NCBI RefSeq assembly: GCF_002356295.1
Contig: NZ_AP018042.1
Location: forward strand, 4,868,361-4,932,360
Reading direction: 5' to 3'
Source: Labilibaculum antarcticum
GTDB lineage: Bacteria; Bacteroidota; Bacteroidia; Bacteroidales; Marinifilaceae
Length of the DNA: 64,000 nt
The position numbers and the translations under genes are program-made. The notes under the pieces were generated by a model. It worked only from the letters and a program-made list of their open reading frames with translations. It ran no database searches and was not told the DNA's origin. Of this stretch, positions 43,009 to 51,951 are shown piece by piece. Positions within the stretch are counted from its first letter, which is position 1; each line of letters begins with the position of its first letter.

Positions 43009-43027
43009 CCCAGATTTGTAATCTGGG
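43009..43027. terminator. hairpin between convergent genes (first)
   Basis: CCCAGATT and AATCTGGG pair around a TGT loop, 34 bp after the cyclase stop codon. It lies between convergent genes, so it may serve both. Confidence 0.5.
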
Positions 43028-43101
43028 GTAACCGAGTATGAGATTTTTAATTTCAGTTTGGATATTGTGCTTGTCGGGATTACAAATCCCTGTTCTCGAA
43101 A

Positions 43102-43124
43102 CCTGCAAATTACAAATTTGCAGG
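43102..43124. terminator. hairpin between convergent genes (second)
   Basis: CCTGCAAATT and AATTTGCAGG form a perfect 10-bp stem with an ACA loop, 37 bp from the stop of the minus-strand exonuclease-fold gene. There is no long T tract; it could be a REP-type element instead. Confidence 0.5.
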
Positions 43125-43160
43125 AGCTTCAATTCGTAATTCCTAATTATTCATTCGTAA

Positions 43161-44453
43161 TTAATCCACTAGTACTCCAATCATCTCCCAAAAGATCTTC
43201 TCATCCATCACATTAATATGATATTCCAAAGCTTTGCGGTTTTTGCGGCCTTTTCCCGAGAAGGATTCTGCATGAGCGGTAATCAGGTAATCTACGTTTT
43301 TGGAAACTACACGTTTTACCATTAAACCACGCTCTTTCACCAATTGTTGTGCCAATTCACTATCAATACGCTCACCGTTTATTTTGCAGGAAAGATGACC
43401 CGAGAAACAAACACTCTTGCCTTTTAACGATTTCAGTTGCTTTTGTAAGCCTGGAGTGGTGATTTGTATTTTAGTTCGTTCATACTCTATTAACAAATCC
43501 AGATCTTTTGGCAGGATGCACAATAATTCGGAAACCAAATTAATGTCTTCCATTTCTGTATTGGTCAAAATCTCATCGAGCAGGTAAATACGAATTAACT
43601 TTCGCAAATATTCCCTATGAATCTTCATTACCTGATCTTTGGATAGTTTGTAATCCGAAGCCAGTTCTACCAATGAAACGATTTCCCTTTCGCTTAAAAT
43701 ACGATCGGCAAGTGCCCGATCCAGAACATTTAAATATTGACGAACCGGAACCGAGTCTCCCGCATTGGAAGTCAATCGGTTTAAGAGGTCATAAAGGCGG
43801 GTTTTTTGAATGTTGGCAATATTCCGAGCTTCCTTACGCTTAATGAAAATATTACGTCCGTTCGGACAATCATCAATTTTAATTACGAATAGAAAATCTC
43901 GTACAAAATCTTCTATTTCGAACTTTTGATTGTATAGGTTCTTCAATATTGAGAAAAGCTTGGCAGTTGCCAGTGAATCAGCTTTAGCGGTATGTCGGGC
44001 ATATAAATCGATGTCGTAATACGTACACAATTGTTCCAATCGGCGCAAGCCAGAGTCCGGAGCAACCAAATTGGCCAATTTTAAGGTGCAGATACCCTTT
44101 AAATTTGCGATTTTTCCATTCAATGCCGGCTCTAAAAATCGGATGGCAAAATCAAGATCATGAGCAACCAATGTTTTACCATTTAATCTGGATAAGATAT
44201 CAGGTGCAATCTCAGAGATGGAAGGTGCATTTTTCACCATTTCATCCGTAATACCGTGAATTTGGAATCCTTCGATGTCTTTTCCCGGATGTATCAATGT
44301 TTCGTAACTATCGAGAAGTTCGCCATTCCAATTTACAGTTTGTATGGCCAATTCGATTAAATGATCGCCATGTTGAGGTGAAATACCGGTAGTTTCCAAT
44401 GAAATAATGGCAAATTGATGATTGTAGAGTTCCAGAATAGGATCAGTTGTCAT
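43161..44453 (-). CDS. DnaQ-fold exonuclease-like protein with TerB-like middle and BRCT domain
   Basis: The 430-residue protein has an N-terminal DEDDh-exonuclease fold (about 10-180), a helical TerB-like middle (about 215-320) and a C-terminal BRCT domain (SLKGKSVCFSGHLS; KNVDYLITA). The layout is known among Bacteroidota and phage-like proteins. Motif I reads ISLETTG where DxETTG is normal, and motif II reads AHDLDFAIRFL where HNxxFDxxFL is normal. Two metal-binding aspartates therefore seem replaced, while the motif III pair (HTAKAD) remains. It may be a catalytically dead, nucleic-acid-binding or end-recognising version. Confidence 0.8.
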   Translation of the reverse strand: MTTDPILELYNHQFAIISLETTGISPQHGDHLIELAIQTVNWNGELLDSYETLIHPGKDIEGFQIHGITDEMVKNAPSISEIAPDILSRLNGKTLVAHDLDFAIRFLEPALNGKIANLKGICTLKLANLVAPDSGLRRLEQLCTYYDIDLYARHTAKADSLATAKLFSILKNLYNQKFEIEDFVRDFLFVIKIDDCPNGRNIFIKRKEARNIANIQKTRLYDLLNRLTSNAGDSVPVRQYLNVLDRALADRILSEREIVSLVELASDYKLSKDQVMKIHREYLRKLIRIYLLDEILTNTEMEDINLVSELLCILPKDLDLLIEYERTKIQITTPGLQKQLKSLKGKSVCFSGHLSCKINGERIDSELAQQLVKERGLMVKRVVSKNVDYLITAHAESFSGKGRKNRKALEYHINVMDEKIFWEMIGVLVD

Positions 44454-44509
44454 AGGTTAATTTTGCTTAGGGTTTTACGATTGGTAACAAATATAAAAAA
44501 ATTATGCTT

Positions 44510-44542
44510 AGACCTGACAGGTTTCCAAAACCTGTCAGGTCT
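44510..44542. repeat. 33-bp palindrome AGACCTGACAGG...CCTGTCAGGTCT
   Basis: Same arms as the copies inside the redox locus, with a TTTCCAAAA centre. It lies between two divergently transcribed genes, so here it cannot be a terminator for either. Confidence 0.85.
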
Positions 44543-44569
44543 TAATTCATTTTTAACTAAAAAATAATG

Positions 44570-44577
44570 TAGTTTTG
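44570..44577 (+). promoter_or_regulatory. Bacteroidota -7 element TAGTTTTG
   Basis: TAGTTTTG fits the TANNTTTG -7 consensus and lies 39 bp before the aminopeptidase start. The -33 region is weak, so this is a tentative promoter. Confidence 0.4.
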
Positions 44578-44615
44578 AGACTCAGAGATATAAAACACAA
44601 AATTAACATACACTT

Positions 44616-45917
44616 ATGAATATCGACAAACAACAAGCACAGGAACTGATTGATTTTATCCATCAAAGTCCGAGCACATACCATGCGGTTAATAATATCC
44701 GTGAAGAATTAACCGAAGCAGGATTTCAGGAATTGGATCTTCGGGAAGAATGGACCATTGAAAAAGGAGGGAAGTATTTCACTACCAAAAACGGATCTGC
44801 CATTTTTGCTTTTCAGATTGGCACAGGCGAAATCGAGGAAGAAGGATTCCAATTGATTTGCGCTCACAGCGATGCTCCTGGATTTAAGATCAAACCAAAT
44901 CCTGAGATCGCAGTGGAAGGAAATTACATCAAACTAAATACTGAAGTTTACGGTGGCCCGATTTTGAATACCTGGATGGATCGTCCGCTTTCCATAGCAG
45001 GTCGAGTATCCGTAAAATCAAACGACCCGTTGAATCCAGAGCATTTATATGTGAAGATCGATCGTCCGTTGATGGTGATTCCAAATATAGCCATTCACAT
45101 GAATCGTGAGGTGAACGAAGGAGTAGCCCTAAACAAACAGAAGGACATGCTGCCTTTACTGGCCATGATCACCGATGAAATGGAAAAGGATAACTGTTTG
45201 GTGAACTTGATGGCTGAGGAGTTGAAGATTGATGCAGAAGCCATTATTGATTTTGATATTAATTTATTTGAAGTAGAAAAAGGTTGTGTTATGGGCTTAA
45301 ACGAAGAATTTATTTCTTCGGCTAAGTTGGATGATTTAGCCATGACACATGCCGGATTATCAGCTTTACTATCTGTCGGTAACTCGAAAAAAACACAGAT
45401 GCTGGCCATTTTCGATAACGAAGAAGTTGGCAGTTTAACAAAGCAGGGAGCTGGCTCTCCTGTATTGCGTCATTTATTGCAGCGCATTGTTTTCAAGTTG
45501 GGTAAGGATATGGAAGCCTTTCACCGCGCAATTTATAATTCATTCATGATTTCGGCAGATATGGCTCATGCCGTTCATCCGAATATTCCCGATAAACACG
45601 ATCCAACCAACCGTCCTTACATCAACAAAGGACCGGTAATCAAAATTCACGCCAACCAAAAATACACTACCGATGGTGATTCGGGAACCGTATTCGAAAC
45701 CTTGTGCAAGAATGCAGATGTTCCTTACCAAAAATTTGTGAACCGTTCCGATTTAGTGGGAGGGAGCACTCTTGGTAATGTTTCAACGGGTCAGATCGAT
45801 ATCCGTACAGTAGACATCGGAAACCCTATGTTTGCTATGCATTCAGTTCGCGAAACGGGTGGAGTAAAAGACAATGTGTACATCCGTAAAGTATTTACAA
45901 GCTTTTTTGGATTGTAG
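44616..45917 (+). CDS. apeB: M18 family aminopeptidase (aspartyl aminopeptidase-like)
   Basis: The 433-residue enzyme shows the M18 metal-binding set: CAHSDAPGFKIK (His ligand and Asp), SAKLDDLAMT, FDNEEVGS (Glu-Glu) and DMAHAVHPN (C-terminal His). The length is normal for ApeB/DnpEP-type dodecameric peptidases, which release N-terminal acidic residues in the cytoplasm. The gene is complete and followed by a strong terminator. Two displaced fragments homologous to its 3' part lie downstream at 48953-49103 and about 50265-50326. Confidence 0.92.
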   Translation: MNIDKQQAQELIDFIHQSPSTYHAVNNIREELTEAGFQELDLREEWTIEKGGKYFTTKNGSAIFAFQIGTGEIEEEGFQLICAHSDAPGFKIKPNPEIAVEGNYIKLNTEVYGGPILNTWMDRPLSIAGRVSVKSNDPLNPEHLYVKIDRPLMVIPNIAIHMNREVNEGVALNKQKDMLPLLAMITDEMEKDNCLVNLMAEELKIDAEAIIDFDINLFEVEKGCVMGLNEEFISSAKLDDLAMTHAGLSALLSVGNSKKTQMLAIFDNEEVGSLTKQGAGSPVLRHLLQRIVFKLGKDMEAFHRAIYNSFMISADMAHAVHPNIPDKHDPTNRPYINKGPVIKIHANQKYTTDGDSGTVFETLCKNADVPYQKFVNRSDLVGGSTLGNVSTGQIDIRTVDIGNPMFAMHSVRETGGVKDNVYIRKVFTSFFGL

Positions 45918-45935
45918 AGAAAACTAAAATATAAG

Positions 45936-45966
45936 AAAAGGCAGCACTTCATTGGTGCTGCCTTTT
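45936..45966 (+). terminator. intrinsic terminator of the M18 aminopeptidase
   Basis: AAAAGGCAGCAC and GTGCTGCCTTTT form a 12-bp stem with a 7-nt loop, followed by a T tract. A near copy lies at 49113-49140 beside the displaced gene fragment. Confidence 0.88.
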
Positions 45967-46051
45967 TTATTTTGAAGGCTCGTGTAGGAGTAGTTGCCGA
46001 TTGCGTTGCACTTTTCCTGCCATTACTTATACCAGATGTTTGGTGTCGTAT

Positions 46052-46648
46052 TTATTTTTCTAAGATGCCCTTTTCAACACTATCTTCAATAAGTTTTTCA
46101 GCATAATTCCATAATTCTGTCGAACCATTTTTTATTGCTATTTTCTTATCGTAAACTGTTTGATATTTTACTCCAAATTCTTTCCATGTCCCACCATTAT
46201 TTGATGTATTCTGCAATAAAGGTTCAAGTCTGTCCATTGATTTTGCAAATTTCGCCTCATTAGAAATACCATCTTCAAATTCAGTCCAAACTTCGATAAA
46301 TTCTGCAGCCTGCTTTTCGGGTAGAATACCAAAAATCCGTTTGGCAGATTTCAGTTCTTCTTCGGTATTTTCATGATTTTTATTTTGGTCGTACAAAAAG
46401 GTGTCTCCAGCATCTATTTCCACGATATCGTGAATTAACACCATTTTCACGACTTTTAGCAAATCAATTTTCACATCAGAATATTCGCTTAAGACAATTG
46501 CCATCATCGCTAAATGCCAACTATGTTCAGCATCATTTTCATTTCGGTCGCTATTGAGCAATTTTGTCCGTCTCTGGATGTATTTTATTTTATCAATTTC
46601 TTTGATAAACTCTATTTGCTTTACTAAATTTTCTCCTATCATTTCCAA
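46052..46648 (-). CDS. HD-domain hydrolase (YfbR-like 5'-nucleotidase family)
   Basis: The 198-residue protein has the HD phosphohydrolase signature: ENDAEHSWHLAMMA gives the first His, LIHDIVEIDAGDT the HD pair, and AKSMDRLEPLL a later Asp. Relatives dephosphorylate deoxynucleoside monophosphates or act on other nucleotides. Start is at 46648 (MEM) or two codons later (MIG). It is separated from the next gene by a repeat-containing gap, and no partner is evident. Confidence 0.82.
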   Translation of the reverse strand: MEMIGENLVKQIEFIKEIDKIKYIQRRTKLLNSDRNENDAEHSWHLAMMAIVLSEYSDVKIDLLKVVKMVLIHDIVEIDAGDTFLYDQNKNHENTEEELKSAKRIFGILPEKQAAEFIEVWTEFEDGISNEAKFAKSMDRLEPLLQNTSNNGGTWKEFGVKYQTVYDKKIAIKNGSTELWNYAEKLIEDSVEKGILEK

Positions 46649-46714
46649 GTCTCTTTTTTTTAAATATTGCCACTAATGGGCCTTGCTAAATTTCTTGGGC
46701 GATTCAATGAGTAG

Positions 46715-46824
46715 CCTTATTTACCTACCGAAGTGAGCAGTGCGCCAAGTAGGTAAGCCGTTTAAATTTACTTTATTACATTCTGAGCAAGCCCATTTTT
46801 AAATCAGGAACACCTTTAAAATAG
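46715..46824. repeat. dispersed repeat of about 110 bp (copy a)
   Basis: It contains cttatttacctaccg, gtaagccgtttaaatttact and gcccatttttaaatcagg. Related sequence occurs at 54047-54155 and, shorter, at 56098-56178. All three copies lie among the accessory genes between 46 and 57 kb. Confidence 0.65.
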
Positions 46825-46914
46825 TGTCGTGTCCTGTAATTTCAAAGCCCAAAGATTCCAGAGGTCTACTCATCGCCTCAATAGCGAATCTTGTAATATT
46901 AAACGTTTTGGCTA

Positions 46915-48732
46915 TCAATCACTCTCTAGGGGCAATGATATAATAAACTCACTGCCCTTATTCACTTCGCTTTTTACGATAATTGAACCTCCATTTCTTT
47001 CAATAAATTCTTTACAAAGAATAAGCCCCAATCCTGTGCCCTTTTCATTATCGGTTCCTTTGGTTGATATATCCTTGTCTATTTGAAATAAATTATCAAT
47101 AAGCTCAGGAGACATACCCACACCGGTATCGGTAATATGGAGACTGATGCTATCTTCATTAACCTGTGAATCAATAGTAATATGCCCTCCTTTATGCGTA
47201 AATTTTATAGCGTTGTTTACTATGTTTCTAATGAATGTTAAAGCTGTATTTTTATCAATGGATACAATCAATTCAGATTGAACCTTATTGATTATTTTAA
47301 TGTTTTTAGAATCTGCATTTAACAAATAGGTAGAAATACTTGTCGCTACCAATTCTTTCAAATCTAATTTTTCTTTATTGATTCTAATTTCATCCGTTTG
47401 AGTTCTAGCCCAAGTTAAAAGGTTATCGAGTAAGCTATATGCATTAAGAGATGACGTATTAATTTCTTGAATACAATTTTTTCTTTCCAAATCGTCAAAT
47501 GAATCATATTCCGTAATCAATAAGTCTGAAAAACCAATTATGCTGCTAAAGGGACTTTTAAGGTCATGGGAAATAATTTTAAAGAACTTATCCTTAGTTG
47601 CATTGGCACTTTCAGCCGCAGCTTTAGATTTTGTTAGTTGCTTCTCAATATTTTTTTGTTCGCTTATATTTGAATCAATAGAAGCTATGCCAAAAGGATT
47701 GTCTTCTTCATCAGTCAATAAGGATAAAGTCATAAGAACAGGGATTTCCTTGCCATCCTTTTTCAATCGCAAACACTCAACATCACGAACCAATTTACCT
47801 TCTACGCAAAGTTTAATCAACTCATCCATTTTTTCATGATCTCCATCCGGCACTAGTAGCTGACTCGATTTGTTAACTAATTCCTCTCTTGAAAAGCCAT
47901 ATACATTCACAGCCTCATTGTTCATTTCCTGAATATTGCCATGTAAATCTTCTATAAAGCATGGATTAGTACCATCCAGAAATACCTTGGAGAGTTTTCT
48001 GATTTCATTTTCTGCCAACTTTCGGTCGGCTATTTCCTGTTGAAGACGCACGTTAAGTTGCTCCCTTGTTGTTATTTCTACTTTCAAGTTCTTATTAAGT
48101 GCTTCGTTACGAATGCCTAATATAAACGCACGCACACTGGCAGCATGCATCACCTGACCAGCTCGCAGCAAAATTGCAATGAAGAACAAACAAAGCAAAC
48201 CCAAGATATTATAGAGACTCCCACCTTCAAAGAAAAACCGTAATGATATAGGCAATGCCGTGAGGATTAGAAATGAGACATAAGAAGGTGTCCATGTGTA
48301 GTAGGCTGCAACAGCTGCAGCGCTCAGAGGCAAAACAACTATTGGCCATACCGCCTGATATTCCGGATGTTCAATCGGCCATAAGAATGCAAAGGGGATG
48401 GCCCACGTTAAGCCGGAAACAATAACACCGATGACATGAAGCTTTGCCCATCGATCAATATCAGATGTTAAAGGTGCTCGGCGTTCAAACGCGAATACAA
48501 TGCCGCCTCTTGCTATCGTAAGGAGAACTATTATTCCTGCCCACAAGGCAAGTTTCCATTGAGGAATAACCTGCCAGAAAATGACACAGGCAGTAAGCGC
48601 AACAATTAAAGCCCCAATCAGGCCAGTTTTCGTTTGCTGATAAAGCAGTTCAATCTGGGCATCACGTACTTTTTGATCGATATTGGTGTATTCTTTTGTA
48701 GCTAATTTGTCCATTACTCCATTATTCCTCAT
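46915..48732 (-). CDS. membrane PAS histidine kinase with a compositionally foreign N-terminal domain
   Basis: The 605-residue protein has a multi-helix N-terminal membrane domain (about 35-205) and a coiled linker. A PAS domain follows (FLDGTNPCFIEDLHGNI), then HisKA (IISHDLKSPFSSIIGFSDLL) and HATPase (NIVNNAIKFTHKGG, DTGVGM, GTGLGLILCKEF). The kinase half matches the other kinases in this window. The membrane half is encoded by visibly GC-richer DNA (one 60-base line near 48361 is about half GC, one near 47281 about a fifth). It reads like sensor domains common in Proteobacteria. I infer a domain fusion after transfer. No response regulator is adjacent. Confidence 0.85.
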   Translation of the reverse strand: MRNNGVMDKLATKEYTNIDQKVRDAQIELLYQQTKTGLIGALIVALTACVIFWQVIPQWKLALWAGIIVLLTIARGGIVFAFERRAPLTSDIDRWAKLHVIGVIVSGLTWAIPFAFLWPIEHPEYQAVWPIVVLPLSAAAVAAYYTWTPSYVSFLILTALPISLRFFFEGGSLYNILGLLCLFFIAILLRAGQVMHAASVRAFILGIRNEALNKNLKVEITTREQLNVRLQQEIADRKLAENEIRKLSKVFLDGTNPCFIEDLHGNIQEMNNEAVNVYGFSREELVNKSSQLLVPDGDHEKMDELIKLCVEGKLVRDVECLRLKKDGKEIPVLMTLSLLTDEEDNPFGIASIDSNISEQKNIEKQLTKSKAAAESANATKDKFFKIISHDLKSPFSSIIGFSDLLITEYDSFDDLERKNCIQEINTSSLNAYSLLDNLLTWARTQTDEIRINKEKLDLKELVATSISTYLLNADSKNIKIINKVQSELIVSIDKNTALTFIRNIVNNAIKFTHKGGHITIDSQVNEDSISLHITDTGVGMSPELIDNLFQIDKDISTKGTDNEKGTGLGLILCKEFIERNGGSIIVKSEVNKGSEFIISLPLESD

Positions 48733-48952
48733 AATAATGTCACTTTTGTGAATACACGTTTTGGTTCATGTTTTTTCATGCTGACTCTCACAGTTAAGTA
48801 AAACAATTTGAAAACACTCTTACCTCTGTGACCGTTAAAATATAACAACACGACCGAACATCCTAATAATTTTTAAGTATTTGTGACTCACAATAACACC
48901 AGAAAAAGCTCTTTTTCGTGTTGGGAAATTGGGGGTGGCTATTATACTCCAA

Positions 48953-49103
48953 TACACTTGGTAATGTTTCAAGGGGGTCAGGTCGATATCCGTACAGTAG
49001 ACACTGGAAACCCAATGTTTGCCATGCACTCAGTTCGCGAAACGGGTGGCGTTAAAGAATCCGTAAAGTATTTACAAGCTTTTTTGGATTGTAGAGAAAA
49101 CTA
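48953..49103 (+). pseudogene. displaced 3' fragment of the M18 aminopeptidase gene
   Basis: From CACTTGGTAATGTTTCAA to TTGGATTGTAGAGAAAACTA this follows the last 150 bases of the gene at 44616-45917. It has roughly one change in ten bases and a 9-10-base deletion near 49056. The downstream terminator is duplicated too. It has no start or 5' part. Confidence 0.85.
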
Positions 49104-49112
49104 AAATATGAG

Positions 49113-49140
49113 AAAAGGCAGCACGTTGGTGCTGCCTTTT
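49113..49140. terminator. duplicated aminopeptidase terminator
   Basis: AAAAGGCAGCAC and GTGCTGCCTTTT with a GTTG loop copy the hairpin at 45936-45966. It now lies between the gene fragment and the convergent methyltransferase gene, which it may terminate. Confidence 0.8.
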
Positions 49141-49191
49141 TTATTTTGACCACGCTTGAGCTATGCGCAGAAGCTTTATCCTCATTATCTA

Positions 49192-50136
49192 TCAATTCTT
49201 TTCACAAACCCAGATTTTTCTGGCGAAATTCTTCTTTCCACTTTTACTAACGCTGCAATAATCTGATATTCTGAATCCTGTGTTGCTGATTAAGTTTGTA
49301 ATATCTGAGGTAGATACAATAACAAGTCGATCTGTGATTTCTGCTGTCGACTCAATAATGTTTACGATTTCAGTATCAGTTGCACTGGTGAACAAATTAT
49401 AGGGCAGGTCGATAATAGCAGCCTCATACCTTTTGCTAATGTCTTTTATATCGGAGTGATATATATTTGCAGTATAATTGAAGTGAGAAAGATTTTCCCG
49501 TGCATTATTACACGTTTTCTCGTTAATGTCGCAACCCTCAATGTTATTCCCGGCAAAACAGGCTTCTAACATTATTGTGCCAACACCACAACAAGCATCC
49601 AGCAGCTTTTTCTCTTTGTTTGCCTTTGCTGCAATATTGACAAGAGCTTTGGCAATATTTACACCTATTGAGTTACTGAACGAGCATGGTTTTTGCTTGT
49701 GTTTATGCCAGTCTATATTGTTTTTAATTGAAACCCCAAAATACCAAATACCTTCGTAATAGCACAAAGCATATGTTGTTGTTGGCTTATAATAATCAGG
49801 TTCTCCTTCAATGCTGTAGCCTATGTCTCTTAACTTATTTAGCCTGTCGGTATACTCAGTAGTATCACCATCAAAAACTAAATATTCAATTTTGAACCCT
49901 TCAGCGCAAATACTCTCTTTTTTGATGTCATTTATTAAAGTAGAATAATCGTTAGAACATGAAATAAGTTCAAGTCTGTTTCTAATGAAAGCACTACTCG
50001 AAGGATCTACTTTTATATTGGAAAAAAGCAGTTTATTCTTTTCTTCCTCATTAAAAATATATTTCGATTCGAGCGTGCACAACTCTCTTTCAGTAATGTC
50101 ACAATTAAAGGAATATATATATTTGTTCATCTGCAT
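49192..50136 (-). CDS. TRM11/RlmK-like RNA methyltransferase
   Basis: The 314-residue protein has a poorly conserved N-terminal half (THUMP-like in position) and a SAM-dependent methyltransferase core: LLDACCGVGTIMLEACFAG for motif I, IEGCDINEKTCNNARENL for motif II, and DLPYNL as the N/D-P-P-Y catalytic motif. DLPY in place of DPPY is a small deviation. Relatives methylate guanine N2 in tRNA or rRNA. It lies between two displaced aminopeptidase scraps, which suggests acquisition by recombination at this site. Confidence 0.75.
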   Translation of the reverse strand: MQMNKYIYSFNCDITERELCTLESKYIFNEEEKNKLLFSNIKVDPSSSAFIRNRLELISCSNDYSTLINDIKKESICAEGFKIEYLVFDGDTTEYTDRLNKLRDIGYSIEGEPDYYKPTTTYALCYYEGIWYFGVSIKNNIDWHKHKQKPCSFSNSIGVNIAKALVNIAAKANKEKKLLDACCGVGTIMLEACFAGNNIEGCDINEKTCNNARENLSHFNYTANIYHSDIKDISKRYEAAIIDLPYNLFTSATDTEIVNIIESTAEITDRLVIVSTSDITNLISNTGFRISDYCSVSKSGKKNFARKIWVCEKN

Positions 50137-50549
50137 ATTTTTTGACCTTGGAATGCAAAGATGATACTATAAAATCAATCCCCATCTTTTGTTCCTGATA
50201 TTCTTCTGTCAGTGCGATTTTAGCATTGCCCGTTAAGGCACATCCTTTGCAAAAGGTAAAGAGTAGACTTTACACCAAATTGGTAAACCGTTTCAATTTA
50301 GTGGGAGGGAGCACACTAGGTAATTATAACATATTTTTCCTGAGGGATTAATTTATTTTCATGTTTTAATTATTTATTATCCATGCTAAAATAGCATAAT
50401 TATAAATACAATGCATCTCATTAATAAGTGTTTAGAAAACATAAATAGTTTAGCAAAAACTATAATTTATGTTGCAATTTCATCATTAAACGTGCCAATT
50501 CAATATATTTATTTATTTTTAGGCAACACAAACATAATTCCATTTAATA
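50137..50549. other. AT-rich intergenic region with a gene scrap
   Basis: The left part holds the aminopeptidase fragment near 50265-50326. The rest is very AT-rich and should contain the promoter of the OmpA-family operon. I see no gene in it. Confidence 0.5.
50265..50326 (+). pseudogene. second displaced scrap of the M18 aminopeptidase gene
   Basis: TTTAGTGGGAGGGAGCAC and flanking bases match 45720-45781 of the intact gene (the VNRSDLVGGSTLGN region). In gene order this piece immediately precedes the fragment at 48953-49103, but here it lies after it, so the two scraps are permuted. Confidence 0.75.
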
Positions 50550-51941
50550 ATGAAGAAGCTCTACATAAAACATCTCATAGCATTGAGTGTTATTTTCACA
50601 TGCTTTGGATCATATGCTCAAGTTCAGAATATGGTACTTAACCCTAGTTTTGAAGTGTATGAAAAATGTCCTCAAAGTTACACTTTTATGGACCACACGC
50701 ATAAATTAGTTCCTAACTGGACATATCCAACAGCTACTACTCCCGATTATTTTAATGAGTGTGGCTCTAATGAAGTAAAAGTACCGGATAATTTTGCAGG
50801 ATATAGCAAGGCTAAATCTGGTAAAGGGTACGTGGGAGCTATTTTAAGTGGAAGTAATCGCGATTTTAGAGAATACTTTCAAGGTACTTTAATTAGCTCT
50901 ATGGATGCAGGTCAAAAATATTGTGTTTCATTTTGGTACAAATTAGCATCTGGAAGTAAATTTGCTGTTGATCAGTTGAGCGTGCATTTTTCAAATTCAG
51001 AATTAGCAAATGGGAATAAAACATTTTTAAACTTAAAGGCGCATTTAACGAATAAAGAGGGTTTATTTTTAGACAATACAGACGAATGGGTTCAGTTCTG
51101 TCAAGTGTATACAGCTAAAGGAGGTGAGGAATTCTTTGTTGTGGGCAACTTTAATAACTATGATAATACGAACTATGTAGTTACTGGTCGTGATACTAAG
51201 AATAAAAAAGGCAAGACATATGCTTACTACTTTTTCGACGATTTTGAGATTCGTCCGCTAGTTGATTGTAGTATGTGTGCATGCGTTCCTAAAGATTTAG
51301 CAACCGTGCTTATTGATTCTTCTTATACAGGAGGTCAAAATCCTGTTACAGGTCAAAGTAATAAAATAATAAATGATGGTGTCATTAGCTTAAAAATATC
51401 AGGAGGAGAAGCTCCTTATACTATTGATTGGAGTAATGGAACAAAAAATGCACAAAAAATTCAAAACCTAAAAGCAGGTACATATACTTACCATGTAAGT
51501 GATCAAAATAATTGCCACTCCGAGGGTACTATTGTTTTTAAAGAGCCACTGCTGTCTAAAGATGCTTTTACCGAGGGATTAAGAAATATTGAAGAAGGAG
51601 GTGCTCTTACTTTAAATAATATTTTCTTTGAAACTGGTAAAAGTACGCTTTTGCCAACTTCATTTGAAGAACTCGATAAAGTAGTCGATTTTTTAAAAGA
51701 AGGAACAGTTAGTTTGATTGAGATTAGTGGGCACACTGATGATGTGGGTTCTGATGAATTAAATCAAAGTTTAAGTCAGCAACGAGCAGAGTCTGTGGTT
51801 ACGTATCTTGTTGGTAGAGGAATCAATTCTCAAATAATCAAAGGGGTTGGGTATGGAGAATCTAAGTTTTTAGATACCAATAAAACAGAAGTTGGACGAT
51901 CAAAGAATCGTCGTGTGGAATTTTTAGTACTAAAAAAATAA
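50550..51941 (+). CDS. OmpA-family outer-membrane protein
   Basis: The 463-residue protein has a signal peptide (ending CFGSYA). An N-terminal CBM-like jelly-roll region follows (NMVLNPSFEVYEKCP, YCVSFWYKLASG, FDDFEI). A repeat-type SprB-like segment comes next (GGEAPYTIDWSNG, KAGTYTYHVSDQNNC). The C-terminal OmpA peptidoglycan-binding domain has GHTDDVGSDELNQSLSQQRA and GRSKNRRVEFLV. It should anchor the outer membrane to peptidoglycan while presenting binding modules. It forms a two-gene operon with the TPR/propeller gene 10 bp downstream. Confidence 0.85.
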   Translation: MKKLYIKHLIALSVIFTCFGSYAQVQNMVLNPSFEVYEKCPQSYTFMDHTHKLVPNWTYPTATTPDYFNECGSNEVKVPDNFAGYSKAKSGKGYVGAILSGSNRDFREYFQGTLISSMDAGQKYCVSFWYKLASGSKFAVDQLSVHFSNSELANGNKTFLNLKAHLTNKEGLFLDNTDEWVQFCQVYTAKGGEEFFVVGNFNNYDNTNYVVTGRDTKNKKGKTYAYYFFDDFEIRPLVDCSMCACVPKDLATVLIDSSYTGGQNPVTGQSNKIINDGVISLKISGGEAPYTIDWSNGTKNAQKIQNLKAGTYTYHVSDQNNCHSEGTIVFKEPLLSKDAFTEGLRNIEEGGALTLNNIFFETGKSTLLPTSFEELDKVVDFLKEGTVSLIEISGHTDDVGSDELNQSLSQQRAESVVTYLVGRGINSQIIKGVGYGESKFLDTNKTEVGRSKNRRVEFLVLKK

Positions 51942-51951
51942 ACTCTTACTT

